This document shows positions 8,701 to 16,767 of a stretch of DNA of 64,000 bases, in pieces. The notes beneath the pieces were generated by a model. That model saw only the letters and a program-made list of their open reading frames with translations, was not told the DNA's origin and searched no databases. A program made the translations under genes and the position numbers. How positions within the stretch are numbered: position 1 is the first letter of the stretch; every line of letters starts with the position of its first letter. Source of the DNA: Deltaproteobacteria bacterium (GTDB lineage Bacteria > Desulfobacterota > SM23-61); the NCBI GenBank assembly GCA_016875165.1, contig VGSF01000007.1, positions 32,488-96,487 on the forward strand, in the 5' to 3' direction.

Positions 8701-9450
8701 ATGGATTTTCCAAAAAGAGCTCTTTTCAGGAAATTAGAGTTCTTCATCTGCAAGAAATCTCCAATAAAGGATAAGGGAACATTGAAAGCTAAGCACCTCT
8801 GTTTTTTTGACATGGATCGCACGTTGATCGCCACGAATTCCGGAGTTTCGTTCATGCGCTATTCCCTTCGCCGCGGGAAAACCACCCGCTGGAAACTTAT
8901 CAAATCCATCGTGGATTATTTACTTTACCGTTTCGACCTCCTGGACATGGATAAGGCCTACCGGGATTCCCTGAAGTCTTTGGTGGGAGTGCGGGAAGAG
9001 GAATTAGTGGAATTTTGCCAGGAATGGTTTGATGAAGTGATCAAAAATCTGATCTATCCCGAGGCGGGCGATTTTGTTCAAAGACATTTAGGCCGGGGGG
9101 AAACCGTGGTGATCATTTCCAACTCCACAACATATGCTGTGAACCCGCTTGCCCGACACCTGGGAGTTGACCATATTTTGGCCACCCAACTGGAAGTTTC
9201 CAGGGGATTCTTCACGGGCAATTATATTAGACCCCTCTGCTTCAGGCATGGAAAAATATTCTGGGCTGAAAAACTCATCCGGGAATTGGGTGGGGATTTT
9301 AGCCAGAGTACTTTCTATACGGATAGCATAACGGACCTTCCCTTATTGGAACAAGTGCGGTACCCGCGGGTTGTCAACCCCGACCCCAGACTTCGAGCGT
9401 TGGCCAGAAAACGCGGCTGGCCCATTCAGGATTTTAGCCGGCGGAAATAA
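8701..9450 (+). CDS. HAD-superfamily (subfamily IB) phosphatase
   Basis: About 249 residues as drawn. Motif I reads CFFDMDRTLIATNSG, motif II is VIISNST (about residue 140), and the motif III-IV region reads FYTDSITDLPLL. These are the four HAD motifs of the IB subfamily (phosphoserine-phosphatase-like, including bacterial lysophosphatidate phosphatase-type enzymes). The expected reaction is phosphate-monoester hydrolysis via the first Asp; the substrate is unknown. Start uncertain: an ATG at 8701 gives a 27-residue lysine-rich leader, while a TTG at 8782 after AAGGGA would begin the protein just before motif I as in most relatives. Monocistronic, divergent from rpmH. Confidence 0.87.
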   Translation: MDFPKRALFRKLEFFICKKSPIKDKGTLKAKHLCFFDMDRTLIATNSGVSFMRYSLRRGKTTRWKLIKSIVDYLLYRFDLLDMDKAYRDSLKSLVGVREEELVEFCQEWFDEVIKNLIYPEAGDFVQRHLGRGETVVIISNSTTYAVNPLARHLGVDHILATQLEVSRGFFTGNYIRPLCFRHGKIFWAEKLIRELGGDFSQSTFYTDSITDLPLLEQVRYPRVVNPDPRLRALARKRGWPIQDFSRRK

Positions 9451-9474
9451 GCCTTTTTAGATGGGTGGGGGAAA

Positions 9475-9503
9475 AAGAAGGCATCCCTTAAGGATGCCTT
9501 CTT
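9475..9503. terminator. Bidirectional intrinsic terminator
   Basis: A perfect 12-bp stem (AAGAAGGCATCC / GGATGCCTTCTT) with a five-base loop lies between convergent genes ending at 9450 and 9555. A-rich and T-rich flanks suit termination in both directions. Confidence 0.8.
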
Positions 9504-9554
9504 CCCGATCATCAAGAAGCTTAGCAGTCTGGTCGCGTTTCAGTCGGAGAAAAG

Positions 9555-9959
9555 TTAGAAAATCTTTGTTATACCGGTTACAGTTTTGTCGGTAACCCAG
9601 ACATTAACCACGTCGCCAACATTGATCCCGGCGAGGTCTTTGGCTGCTTTCTTCCCCACGCTGAGCGTAACCTTTTTTTGCTGCTTCACGGAGTCCTGTT
9701 TAATGGTGATTTTTTGGGCGGCAGCATCAACGGAGACGACACTCCCTCCCATCCGATAGGCGACCGGTTTGGCAGGAGCCTCTTTTTTAGCTGCCTCTGG
9801 TTTGGCCGCTTCTGGTTTTGCTTCTGCTGGTTTGGCTGGCTCGGCGGGTTTGGCTGCTTCCGCTGGTTTCCCGGGTTTACCCTTTTCCTGGGCAACGCCC
9901 ACCCCGGAAAGAGAAAAAACAAAAATTAGCCCCATCAAAACTACGACCATTTTTTTCAT
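9555..9959 (-). CDS. Small secreted Ala/Pro/Lys-rich protein
   Basis: 134 residues. A clear Sec signal peptide (MKKMVVVLMGLIFVFSLSGV then VAQEK) is followed by about 45 residues of AKPAE/KPEAAK repeats and then a compact 65-residue C-terminal domain (VVSVDAAAQKITIKQD, then INVGDVVNVWVTD) that looks like a small beta-barrel of the kind seen in periplasmic DUF-type proteins. The repeat tract probably acts as a flexible spacer, perhaps crossing peptidoglycan. Function unknown. It has its own AAGGAGAAA ribosome site and stands alone. Confidence 0.75.
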   Translation of the reverse strand: MKKMVVVLMGLIFVFSLSGVGVAQEKGKPGKPAEAAKPAEPAKPAEAKPEAAKPEAAKKEAPAKPVAYRMGGSVVSVDAAAQKITIKQDSVKQQKKVTLSVGKKAAKDLAGINVGDVVNVWVTDKTVTGITKIF

Positions 9960-10104
9960 GTTTCTCCTTTGCCTCCTTTCCTAAGGAATAGGTAAAAAAA
10001 ACTTTCCAAATAACTTAAGCCAACATACAATAAAGGAGAAAATATTTCAATAAAATTTTTGAGTTGCCATAAAACCATAGGGTTTTTGAGGAAAAGGGTT
10101 TAAA

Positions 10105-10515
10105 ATGCCTCGCCGGAATGCTGCCCAAAGGGGGTTCTCCCGGGGAAAACGTTTTTTTGAAAATTTGGTCAGAGAGGCTATAGAGGCTATTCCAGAAGAG
10201 ATGAAAAACCGGCTGGAAAACGTGGCCATCCTGATCGAAGAGGACCGTTTAAGCAATTCAGGGGAAGGGGAAGAGGAAGAAAACGGGCAAGAGCTGCTCG
10301 GGCTCTATGAAGGCATACCGAAAAAAGACCGCGGTTTTTGGTATGGAAATACTCTTCCTGATCGCATAGTGATATACCGAAAACCCCTGGAGCGCATGAG
10401 CTCGACGTTATCAGAACTTAGGGAGAACATTCGCCAGACCGTAATTCACGAGATTGGCCATTATTTCGGGTTTGATGAAGAAGAACTCCAGCAGTTGGAA
10501 GATGGGGATATTTAA
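10105..10515 (+). CDS. Metallopeptidase-like (zincin) family protein
   Basis: 136 residues. The C-terminal HEIGHYFGFDEEEL holds an HExxH zinc motif with a downstream acidic residue. Together with FFENLVREAIEAIPEEM, ENVAILIEED and ELLGLYEGIP it matches the short zincin-like family PF06262, found in many bacteria. The family is presumed to bind zinc; protease activity has not been generally demonstrated. The residues before FFENL are basic and could be an over-extended start. Cytoplasmic; no operon partner. Confidence 0.85.
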   Translation: MPRRNAAQRGFSRGKRFFENLVREAIEAIPEEMKNRLENVAILIEEDRLSNSGEGEEEENGQELLGLYEGIPKKDRGFWYGNTLPDRIVIYRKPLERMSSTLSELRENIRQTVIHEIGHYFGFDEEELQQLEDGDI

Positions 10516-10599
10516 GCCGGGAAGCAAAAGAGGGAAGCCGGAAAACGGTCCCAAAGATCCAAACCCGGCGTAGCCAGAACCAAACCGGACTTATGGATT

Positions 10600-10740
10600 A
10601 AAATCCCAAATTCCAAATAAATTTCAAATCCAAATTACCAATGACCTAAACAATTCTGTTTGAAATTTCGAATTTGGCTATTGGGATTTATTTGTTATTT
10701 GGTGCTTGATGCTTGGAATTTGTTTGCCATTTGGTGCTTA
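10600..10740. repeat. AT-rich palindromic intergenic repeat, copy B
   Basis: AAATCCCAAATTCC, AAATTTCAAATCC, ATGACCTAAACAATTC and the complementary TTTGAAATTTCGAATTTGG and GGGATTTATTTG form an imperfect palindrome related to the copy at 2533-2675. It fills most of the gap between 10515 and 10833; nothing else was seen there. Confidence 0.6.
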
Positions 10741-10832
10741 TTGAACTTGCTATTTATTGCCACCTGGCCAAGGATTTCATTCGTAAGCGCCTAACCCAAA
10801 AGTAATCAATCCTTCTGGGGTTGTTAGTTGAC

Positions 10833-12377
10833 TTAACATGGGGGAATGCCGTGTTTCTTTGAGGCTCTTTCCTCTTTTTTGGCCGAAAGATCTTCCAGAA
10901 CCCTGATCAATTCCTGCCGGGTGTGCCGGGGATCGATAATAGCGTTGAGAAGCCCGTAGGAAGCGGCATAATAGGGATGAGAGAATTTCTCCTGGTATTC
11001 CTTTTCTTTTTCCCGCCGAAATTTTTCCGAATCAACGGCTTCTCTGATTTCTTTTCTGAAAAGAATGTTTACTGCCCCTTCCGCTCCCATGACGGCGATA
11101 GATGCTGTGGGATAAGCCAGAATATAATCAAAGCCCATTCCCTGGGAGCAGAGAGCAATATAAGCCCCGCCAAAGGCTTTGCGTAAAATAAGGGAGATTT
11201 TGGGGACGGTGGCCTCGGAGTAGGCATACAGAATTTTGGCTCCATGCCGGATAATTCCCTTATGCTCCTGGTCGGTTCCCGGCAAGTAGCCGGGGACATC
11301 GACCAGGTTGATTATGGGAATGTTAAAAGCATCACAGAACCTTACAAAGCGGGCGATCTTATCCGAAGAGTCGATATCCAGGACTCCGGCCATGATCAGC
11401 GGTTGATTGGCCACGATGCCCACCACCTTTCCGGCGAGGCGGGCCAGACCGATCACCGCGTTGGGGGCAAAGAAAGCCTGAACTTCCAAAAAATCCTGAT
11501 GGTCCACAATGCGGTGAATTACTTCCTTGATGTCGTAAACTTCCTCGGATGAAACCGGTATAAGTGCTTCTATATTTTCGTCGGGCGCTTCCTGATCTTG
11601 CGGGGAGCGGGATACGGGGGGAAGTTCGTAGCAATTCGCGGGGAGGAAGCTCAAGAGTTTTCTGACGTAAGAAAAACATTCTTCTTCGGTAGGCAAGGCG
11701 AAATGAGCCACTCCGCTCACTTCATTATGAATTCGGGCTCCGCCCAACTCTTCAAAAGAAACTTCTTCCCCGGTTACCTGCTTGATGACTTCCGGGCCGG
11801 TGATGAACATGCGGCCGATTCCCTCGACCATGAAGACGAAATCCGTCAGAGCCGGGGAATAAACCGCTCCCCCGGCCGTGGGGCCGGCCATGATAGATAT
11901 CTGCGGAATGAGGCCGGAGGCCAGGGAGTTTCTCCGAAATATATGGCCATAGCCGTTTAAGGCCAGGACCCCTTCCTGGATTCTGGCGCCCCCTGAGTCC
12001 AGGATCTGGATGAAGGGGCGGCGGTTCTTTATGGCCAGGTCCTGGCAGGCGGCGATTTTATTGGCCTGCATTTCCCCCAGGGTTCCTCCCATGATCGTAA
12101 AATCCTGAGAGACGAGGAAAACCAGGCGGCCATCAATGCGGCCGCTCCCGCTGACAACCCCGTCGCCCGGGAATTTCCTTCTGTCCATGCCAAAATCCTG
12201 GCAGCGGGAGGTGACGAAAGGATCTAATTCGTGGAAGCTCTCTTTATCTAAAAGCAGGTCGATCCTTTCCCGGGCGGTTTTCTTCCCGGAGGATTTTTGT
12301 TTTTCAAGTTCTTTCGCTCCACCGCCGGCCCGGGTTTCTTTAATTTTTTTTCGTAATTTTTCGAGCAGTTCTTCCAT
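10833..12377 (-). CDS. Acyl-CoA carboxyltransferase/decarboxylase alpha subunit (MmdA/GcdA/PccB family)
   Basis: 514 residues. Carboxyltransferase of the biotin-dependent acyl-CoA class: moves the carboxyl group between an acyl-CoA and carboxybiotin. Both crotonase-like halves are present: N-half GKKTARERIDLLLDKESFHE, SQDFTIMGGTLGEM, ILDSGGARIQEG and IMAGPTAGGAVYSPALTDF; C-half LVDVPGYLPGTDQEH, RKAFGGAYIALC and AVMGAEGAVNILF. The ATG at 12377 follows a G-rich ribosome site; longer in-frame readings run into the 12447-12599 repeat. Because the Na+-pump beta subunit, an OadG-like peptide and a biotin carrier lie directly upstream, it is more likely the alpha subunit of a Na+-translocating decarboxylase (methylmalonyl-, glutaconyl- or malonyl-CoA) than part of an ATP-driven carboxylase; no biotin carboxylase gene is present. 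Confidence 0.9.
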   Translation of the reverse strand: MEELLEKLRKKIKETRAGGGAKELEKQKSSGKKTARERIDLLLDKESFHELDPFVTSRCQDFGMDRRKFPGDGVVSGSGRIDGRLVFLVSQDFTIMGGTLGEMQANKIAACQDLAIKNRRPFIQILDSGGARIQEGVLALNGYGHIFRRNSLASGLIPQISIMAGPTAGGAVYSPALTDFVFMVEGIGRMFITGPEVIKQVTGEEVSFEELGGARIHNEVSGVAHFALPTEEECFSYVRKLLSFLPANCYELPPVSRSPQDQEAPDENIEALIPVSSEEVYDIKEVIHRIVDHQDFLEVQAFFAPNAVIGLARLAGKVVGIVANQPLIMAGVLDIDSSDKIARFVRFCDAFNIPIINLVDVPGYLPGTDQEHKGIIRHGAKILYAYSEATVPKISLILRKAFGGAYIALCSQGMGFDYILAYPTASIAVMGAEGAVNILFRKEIREAVDSEKFRREKEKEYQEKFSHPYYAASYGLLNAIIDPRHTRQELIRVLEDLSAKKEERASKKHGIPPC

Positions 12378-12446
12378 TATCTCCCCCCCTGGGCAATGGC
12401 CTAAACCTTTGTGGTTTAAGCGACCGGCCTGAAAAAAATCACTTAA

Positions 12447-12599
12447 GATGGCCTCGTAAAAAGTCCATCTGCGGCGTTGCGCTTCACCTTCATCGTTGCG
12501 GCGTACCTTGTAAGTACGCCTCACTCCTCAGGTTTTGCGCGCCTTGCATATGGAGCTTTTTACTTTGCCATCCAAATTTTGACTTTTTACGAGATCATC
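12447..12599. mobile_element. GATG/CATC palindromic element, second core type
   Basis: 153 bp bounded by GATGGCCTCGTAAAAAGTC and GACTTTTTACGAGATCATC, with ACTTAA directly repeated on both sides (12441-12446, 12600-12605). The core (GCGGCGTTGCGCTTC...GTAAGTACGCC...TTGCGCGCC) differs from the other copies, so this is a sub-family sharing only the ends. It abuts the stop codon of the decarboxylase beta subunit. Confidence 0.75.
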
Positions 12600-13797
12600 A
12601 CTTAAGTTGCATGATAGTCACGTAAATGGCGCAGATAATTGCCGTGGTGATCACCCCGGCCACGCAGGGGCCCATGGCATGGGGCAGGATCATGATCGTT
12701 TCATCCTCTTCCATGGCGCATTTCTGGGCCACTTTGGCGGTGGTGGGAACGCAGGAGACGGCGGCAATGCCGATCAGGGGGTTGATCTTTCCCCCTGACC
12801 ACTTGCAGACGATCAAACCCCCGATTATTCCTCCGATTCCCGAAAGGAGGAGGGCTACCATTCCCAGGATCATGATCAAAAGAACCTTGGGATCCATCAC
12901 GGTGGTTACGCTCAAAAGGGCCCCCAGGGTAATCCCCAGGAAAAGAGTCGAACCAGAAAGAAGGATGTCCAGAAATTCCCGGAATCGCCCGATATTGGCC
13001 TCTTTCACGGCCACGCCCAAAAAGAAGCAAGTAAAAAGAGGGGCAGCCACCGGGAAGAGCAGACACAAAGTCACTCCCGCCACAACGGCAAAGAAAAATT
13101 TTTCCGCGGGGGTGACCGGGCGGATATCCATGGGATCCATGGCAATGGCCCGCAGCCTTTTGGGAATTAACAGTTTAGCTAAATAGGGGAAGACGGCGTA
13201 GCAGATTCCCAGATATACATAGGCCACAACGGAAATAGGCACGAAAAGGTGCTTGGCCAGGATCAGAGAGGTGAAGAGAACCATGGGGCCGTCCGCTCCC
13301 CCCACAATGGCAATCGAGGCCGCCTCTTTGAAGTCAAATCCCAGGGCCACCGCCAGAGGAAAGGTCAGGATCGTTCCCAACTCGGCAAAGACCGCGAGAA
13401 AAAGGCTGAGAAAAGGGCGGGCCATGAAAAAATCCAGGTCGGTGATAGCCCCGATCCCTAAAAAAACCAAGCAGGCGATCAGGCCGTTGGCAAACGTGAA
13501 AGTATAAATAGGCTGGAGAAAATAAATCTGCAGGGCCTCAAGGAGTTTGGCCGGCTCGCTGGCCAAAGGATCGATAAAAAGAGTGCCCAGTTCTCCTTTG
13601 GTCATGATCAGTATGCCGGCATTGACCACGGCCATCATGAAGCCCATGGGCACCATGAGCAGGGGATCGAGCTTCTCTTTGAACCCCAGATAAACCAGGA
13701 GGAACCCCAGGAGAATGAGAAAGATGCGGATCAGGATTTGTCCGGTTTCCATCAGGGCAAAGGAAGAAAGCCCCGGGAAGAAGTCCCATATGTTCAT
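12598..13797 (-). CDS. Na+-translocating decarboxylase beta subunit
   Basis: 399 residues, very hydrophobic, about nine to eleven membrane segments. Homologous to OadB/MmdB/GcdB, the integral membrane subunit that decarboxylates carboxybiotin while exporting Na+. The signature IVGGADGPMVLFTS (about residues 164-177) contains the Na+-coordinating Asp (D169 here, equivalent to the essential Asp of GGADGP in oxaloacetate decarboxylase). The C-terminal half has NPLIGIAAVSCVPTTAKVAQ and ILPHAMGPCVAGVI, both typical. The stop codon sits on the edge of the neighbouring repeat element. With the adjacent carboxyltransferase and biotin carrier it should make a primary sodium pump. Confidence 0.95.
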   Translation of the reverse strand: MNIWDFFPGLSSFALMETGQILIRIFLILLGFLLVYLGFKEKLDPLLMVPMGFMMAVVNAGILIMTKGELGTLFIDPLASEPAKLLEALQIYFLQPIYTFTFANGLIACLVFLGIGAITDLDFFMARPFLSLFLAVFAELGTILTFPLAVALGFDFKEAASIAIVGGADGPMVLFTSLILAKHLFVPISVVAYVYLGICYAVFPYLAKLLIPKRLRAIAMDPMDIRPVTPAEKFFFAVVAGVTLCLLFPVAAPLFTCFFLGVAVKEANIGRFREFLDILLSGSTLFLGITLGALLSVTTVMDPKVLLIMILGMVALLLSGIGGIIGGLIVCKWSGGKINPLIGIAAVSCVPTTAKVAQKCAMEEDETIMILPHAMGPCVAGVITTAIICAIYVTIMQLK

Positions 13798-13812
13798 GCT
13801 GGCGCTCCTTAT

Positions 13813-13935
13813 TTATTCGCGGCTGGAGGTGATCTTTCTCAGAAGGAGGATGATCACCCCCATGAGCATGGAAGCGGCGAGGGTCACAGCATAGGTAAAA
13901 CCAGCTATCTCAAGGGCTGATATGATTTTTTCCAT
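13813..13935 (-). CDS. OadG-like small membrane subunit
   Basis: A 40-residue protein (MEKIISALEIAGFTYAVTLA, one transmembrane helix through MLMGVIILLL, then basic RKITSS) encoded between the biotin carrier (8-base gap) and the beta subunit (15-base gap). Size, single N-terminal membrane helix and position fit the OadG/MmdD type subunit that anchors the alpha and beta parts of Na+-pumping decarboxylases, though the usual soluble C-terminal extension is missing. Identification rests on context and topology more than on sequence. Confidence 0.7.
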   Translation of the reverse strand: MEKIISALEIAGFTYAVTLAASMLMGVIILLLRKITSSRE

Positions 13936-13943
13936 GATAAATA

Positions 13944-14162
13944 TTAACTGATCACGGCCAGGATGTGCCCTTTATTAAGGACCTGGCCTACCTGGGCATT
14001 CAGCTCCCGGACAACCCCTTCCACGATGGAGTAGATCGGGATCTTCATTTTCATGCTTTCCATGACGGCAATGACGTCTTTCTTACGGACAGGGTCGCCG
14101 ACTTTGACTTTCAGTTCGATCACTTTGCCCACCATAGGGATTTTGATTTCGGTTTTTTCCAT
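13944..14162 (-). CDS. Biotin carboxyl carrier protein
   Basis: 72 residues, a bare biotinyl domain. The biotinylation site is VMESMKMK with Lys38, and the two halves of the hammerhead fold are seen (KIPMVGKVIELKVKVGDPV; IVEGVVRELNAQVGQVLNKG). It carries carboxybiotin between the carboxyltransferase (10833-12377) and the membrane pump (12598-13797). The ATG at 14162 is chosen because the longer in-frame reading runs back through the 14206-14396 mobile element. It lacks the Pro/Ala-rich linker common in MmdC/GcdC. Confidence 0.93.
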   Translation of the reverse strand: MEKTEIKIPMVGKVIELKVKVGDPVRKKDVIAVMESMKMKIPIYSIVEGVVRELNAQVGQVLNKGHILAVIS

Positions 14163-14205
14163 ACCTGATCCCCCTAAAATTCCTCCCTCATTATTATTAT
14201 AATCT

Positions 14206-14396
14206 GAGGCTCTTGCAAAAGTATTTTTTTGTGGTTCGACAAGCTTGTCCTGAGCGAACCGTTCACCCTTCGAGAACCTCAGGGCGAACGGTGAGTCGAA
14301 GGGCTCACCACGAACGGAAAAACTAAATAATTTCAACCTAAGCCCGTTCACCCTGAGCCTGTCGAAGGGTAAATTACGGACTTTTGCAAGAAGCTC
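14206..14396 (-). mobile_element. 191-bp MITE, copy A
   Basis: Ends GAGGCTCTTGCAAAAGT and ACTTTTGCAAGAAGCTC are imperfect inverted repeats; flanks ATCT and ATCA suggest a 4-base duplication with one change. The core contains CCTTCGACAGGCTCAGGG-type palindromes. Copies of exactly the same length lie at 23173-23363 and 36695-36885 in the opposite orientation. It separates dctM from the biotin carrier gene. Confidence 0.85.
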
Positions 14397-14414
14397 ATCA
14401 ATCTCCGGTTTCGT

Positions 14415-15764
14415 TCAGCGGGTAATCATCTTGTGCGGCAACCACAGGGTCAGCTCCGGCCAGATGGAGCAGATGACGATCCCCAGGAGGAGAATGATCA
14501 CAAAAGGAATGGAGCCCATGAGCACCCTGGAGAGTGGAACGTCAGGAGCAATTCCCTGCACAATATAAAGATTCAGACCTACAGGAGGAGTGATCAAACC
14601 CACTTCCATGTTGATGGTCATGATTACCCCGAACCAGATAGGGTCGAAACCGTACTTCATTAATATTGGATGCAAAATAGGGGCCAAAATCAGGATGATG
14701 GCCACCGGCGGCAAAAAGCACCCCAGGATCAGGAGGAAGACATTGATCAGAAACATAAGCATCCATTTGGAAAAGCCGGAGGCAACAATATGGTTAATGA
14801 TCGACTGGGTAATGTAGAGTTTGGTCAGGACAGCCCCGAAGAGGAAAGAAGTCGCGATGATCAGCATGATCATGGTGCTCTCTTTTATGGTCATATGCAA
14901 AATATTTTTATAATCCTTTAAACGGAGGCGGTAGATGACTATGACCAGGAAAAAAGCGGCTACAGAGCCCACGCCCGCTGCCTCGCTGGGGGTGGCCCAT
15001 CCCCCGTAGAGGCTGCCCATGATGATCATGATAAGAAAGATGAACGGCGCCACCCGGGAGAGGGCTGAAAATTTTTCCTTCCAGGTGTAGGTAACCGTGT
15101 CAAAAAATTCCGCTCCGGCGGTTAAGGCGGGATTGACTGGTTCCCTGGCCTCCTTCAAGCGGGCCCACTGGGAATAAATGACCACCCAGATGGACATGAG
15201 GAGAGTAAGCATAATTCCCGGAATGATTCCGGCGATGAACAGCTTGCCTATCGAAGTCTGGGTGGCTATGCCGTAAACGATCATGGTCACGCTGGGAGGG
15301 ATGAGAATTCCCAGGGTTCCCCCGGCTACGATGCATCCCGTGGCCAGAGAATCCGGATATCCCCGTTTGCGCATCTCCGGGATGCCCATGGAGCCAATGG
15401 CCGCGGCCGTGGCCGGGCTGGAGCCGCAGAGGGCGGCAAAGATGGCGCAAGAAAAAATGTTGCTGACAGCCAGTCCTCCGGGCAGGCGGTGGAGCCATCG
15501 GTGCAGGCCTTCGTAAAGGTCAGAGCCGCTTTTGGTGGCGGCGATGGTGGCTCCCATGAGGATGAAAAGGGGAATGGCCAGCAGGCCGAAGTCGTTAATC
15601 CCTTCGTATACGATATGGGCCATGAGGTCGAACTGCATACGGTCCATAAAGAGAATAATGAAAATAACCGATGGAAAACCAAGAGCGAAGGCAATGGGCA
15701 TGCCGCTCAGCAGAAAAAGAAGGGTAACCAAACCAACGACAATTCCTAATATATTTGGGTCCAT
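14415..15764 (-). CDS. dctM: TRAP transporter large permease DctM
   Basis: 449 residues, about twelve membrane helices. Large subunit of a tripartite ATP-independent periplasmic transporter, driven by Na+ or H+ gradients. Family marks: LLSGMPIAFALGFPSVIFI at the N-terminus, ALCGSSPATAAAIGSMGIPEM (about residue 115), GTLGILIPPSVTMIVYG and, near the C-terminus, NMEVGLITPPVGLNLYIVQG. The last two are the repeated discontinuous helical motifs that bind substrate and cation. It follows dctQ after an 80-base gap. Substrate unknown, probably a carboxylate. Confidence 0.96.
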   Translation of the reverse strand: MDPNILGIVVGLVTLLFLLSGMPIAFALGFPSVIFIILFMDRMQFDLMAHIVYEGINDFGLLAIPLFILMGATIAATKSGSDLYEGLHRWLHRLPGGLAVSNIFSCAIFAALCGSSPATAAAIGSMGIPEMRKRGYPDSLATGCIVAGGTLGILIPPSVTMIVYGIATQTSIGKLFIAGIIPGIMLTLLMSIWVVIYSQWARLKEAREPVNPALTAGAEFFDTVTYTWKEKFSALSRVAPFIFLIMIIMGSLYGGWATPSEAAGVGSVAAFFLVIVIYRLRLKDYKNILHMTIKESTMIMLIIATSFLFGAVLTKLYITQSIINHIVASGFSKWMLMFLINVFLLILGCFLPPVAIILILAPILHPILMKYGFDPIWFGVIMTINMEVGLITPPVGLNLYIVQGIAPDVPLSRVLMGSIPFVIILLLGIVICSIWPELTLWLPHKMITR

Positions 15765-15844
15765 GGAGTTTTTTTCTCCTTCTGTTCAGATTACAGAGGC
15801 TCTCCCGCTCAGGGCTATGAAGTTCCGCCCTGCCAGTATAGGAG

Positions 15845-16354
15845 TTATTTTTTGGGAGATTCTTTTATATCTTTGAACCATCCGATTTTGAATAGATATT
15901 GAATAGATAAAAGGGTCATGCCCAGGGGCAAGAAAAAATAGGGAAAGGCCAGAGGAGGGCCCCATAAAGATTCCGACTTCCACCCTTTGGAGAAAGCTTC
16001 CCACCACATCTCCCACCCTTTCCAGGCGATCAGGACGCAAAAAACAAAAGATAGGGCGGAGGTGACCTGGGAGAGTCTAACGTTGAACCCCGGGGGGAGC
16101 AGGCGGGTGATCAAGTCGATGTTGATGTGCGCGCCGTCTTTGAGCCCGTAGGCCGCTCCCAGGAAAGTGGCCATGATGGTCAGATAAACCGAGAACTCAA
16201 TCTCCCATATGGTCGCGATTCTCAAGACGTATCTCACGATTACTTCATAAGTAAGGACAAAGGCCGCAAGAACAATGGCCAGGCTGCTTAAAGTATAGAG
16301 AAATTGATTGAAACCCTCGACCCTCCGCGCCAGTCCCGAAAAAACCCTTTTCAT
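15845..16354 (-). CDS. dctQ: TRAP transporter small permease DctQ
   Basis: 169 residues with four predicted membrane helices (LSSLAIVLAAFVLTYEVIVR; FSVYLTIMATFLGAAYGL; SALSFVFCVLIAW; FFLPLGMTLLSIQYLF) and the conserved EVIVRYV and WEIEFSVYL segments. Small subunit that pairs with DctM. The start at 16354 has GAGGTG nine bases upstream; an ATG at 16396 would add 14 residues without a clear ribosome site. An IS66-like MITE sits between it and dctP upstream, which may weaken co-transcription with the receptor gene. Confidence 0.92.
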   Translation of the reverse strand: MKRVFSGLARRVEGFNQFLYTLSSLAIVLAAFVLTYEVIVRYVLRIATIWEIEFSVYLTIMATFLGAAYGLKDGAHINIDLITRLLPPGFNVRLSQVTSALSFVFCVLIAWKGWEMWWEAFSKGWKSESLWGPPLAFPYFFLPLGMTLLSIQYLFKIGWFKDIKESPKK

Positions 16355-16480
16355 CGCTGCTTTCACCTCGCTGTTGCTTAAAAATCCTAAGTGCAAACAG
16401 GTGCGACGCGGTCTTTTGGCGCCGCACCTCTTTAGGGTTGCTTATTGGCAATTTTGTTCGCCCGGAAAGTTTGAGCTATT

Positions 16481-16764
16481 GTAACAGTTTAGCGATTTGA
16501 AAAAATGGTGTAAAAGCCTTTGTTTTGGGCCGGGGGTTAGAGCGGAACGCGCCGGAAGCATCGGCTGGGTTTCCGCTTGGCCACGAGGACAGAAGATCTT
16601 TTCCTCCGGAGGAGGCGGGGGTTCTTACCCGCCCCATATGCGGAGAAATAAGCGCCTTATGATTCCAAGCGTTCCGCTCTGGCCCCCGGCCCCTGGAATC
16701 CCTTGGCCTTTACAACACACCTTTTTTCAAAATTTCAAAGAGCTAAAAAGAGCTAAAGTGTTAC
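16481..16764 (+). mobile_element. IS66-like MITE, copy 1
   Basis: 284 bp from GTAACAGTTTAGCGATTTG to CAAAGAGCTAAAGTGTTAC, imperfect inverted repeats of about 27 bases. A perfect 8-base duplication, GAGCTATT, flanks it (16473-16480 and 16765-16772). GTAA ends and 8-base duplications are features of the IS66 family. No transposase inside. The right duplication contains the TAG stop codon of dctP. Confidence 0.9.
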
Positions 16765-16767
16765 GAG

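Noticed and set aside
12378..12524. N-terminal extension of the carboxyltransferase
   Set aside because: The extra codons run through the 12447-12599 repeat and have no family similarity; the ATG at 12377 gives the normal length.
14163..14351. N-terminal extension of the biotin carrier protein
   Set aside because: The extra codons are the 191-bp MITE; the same peptide-like frame recurs in the other two copies of that element.
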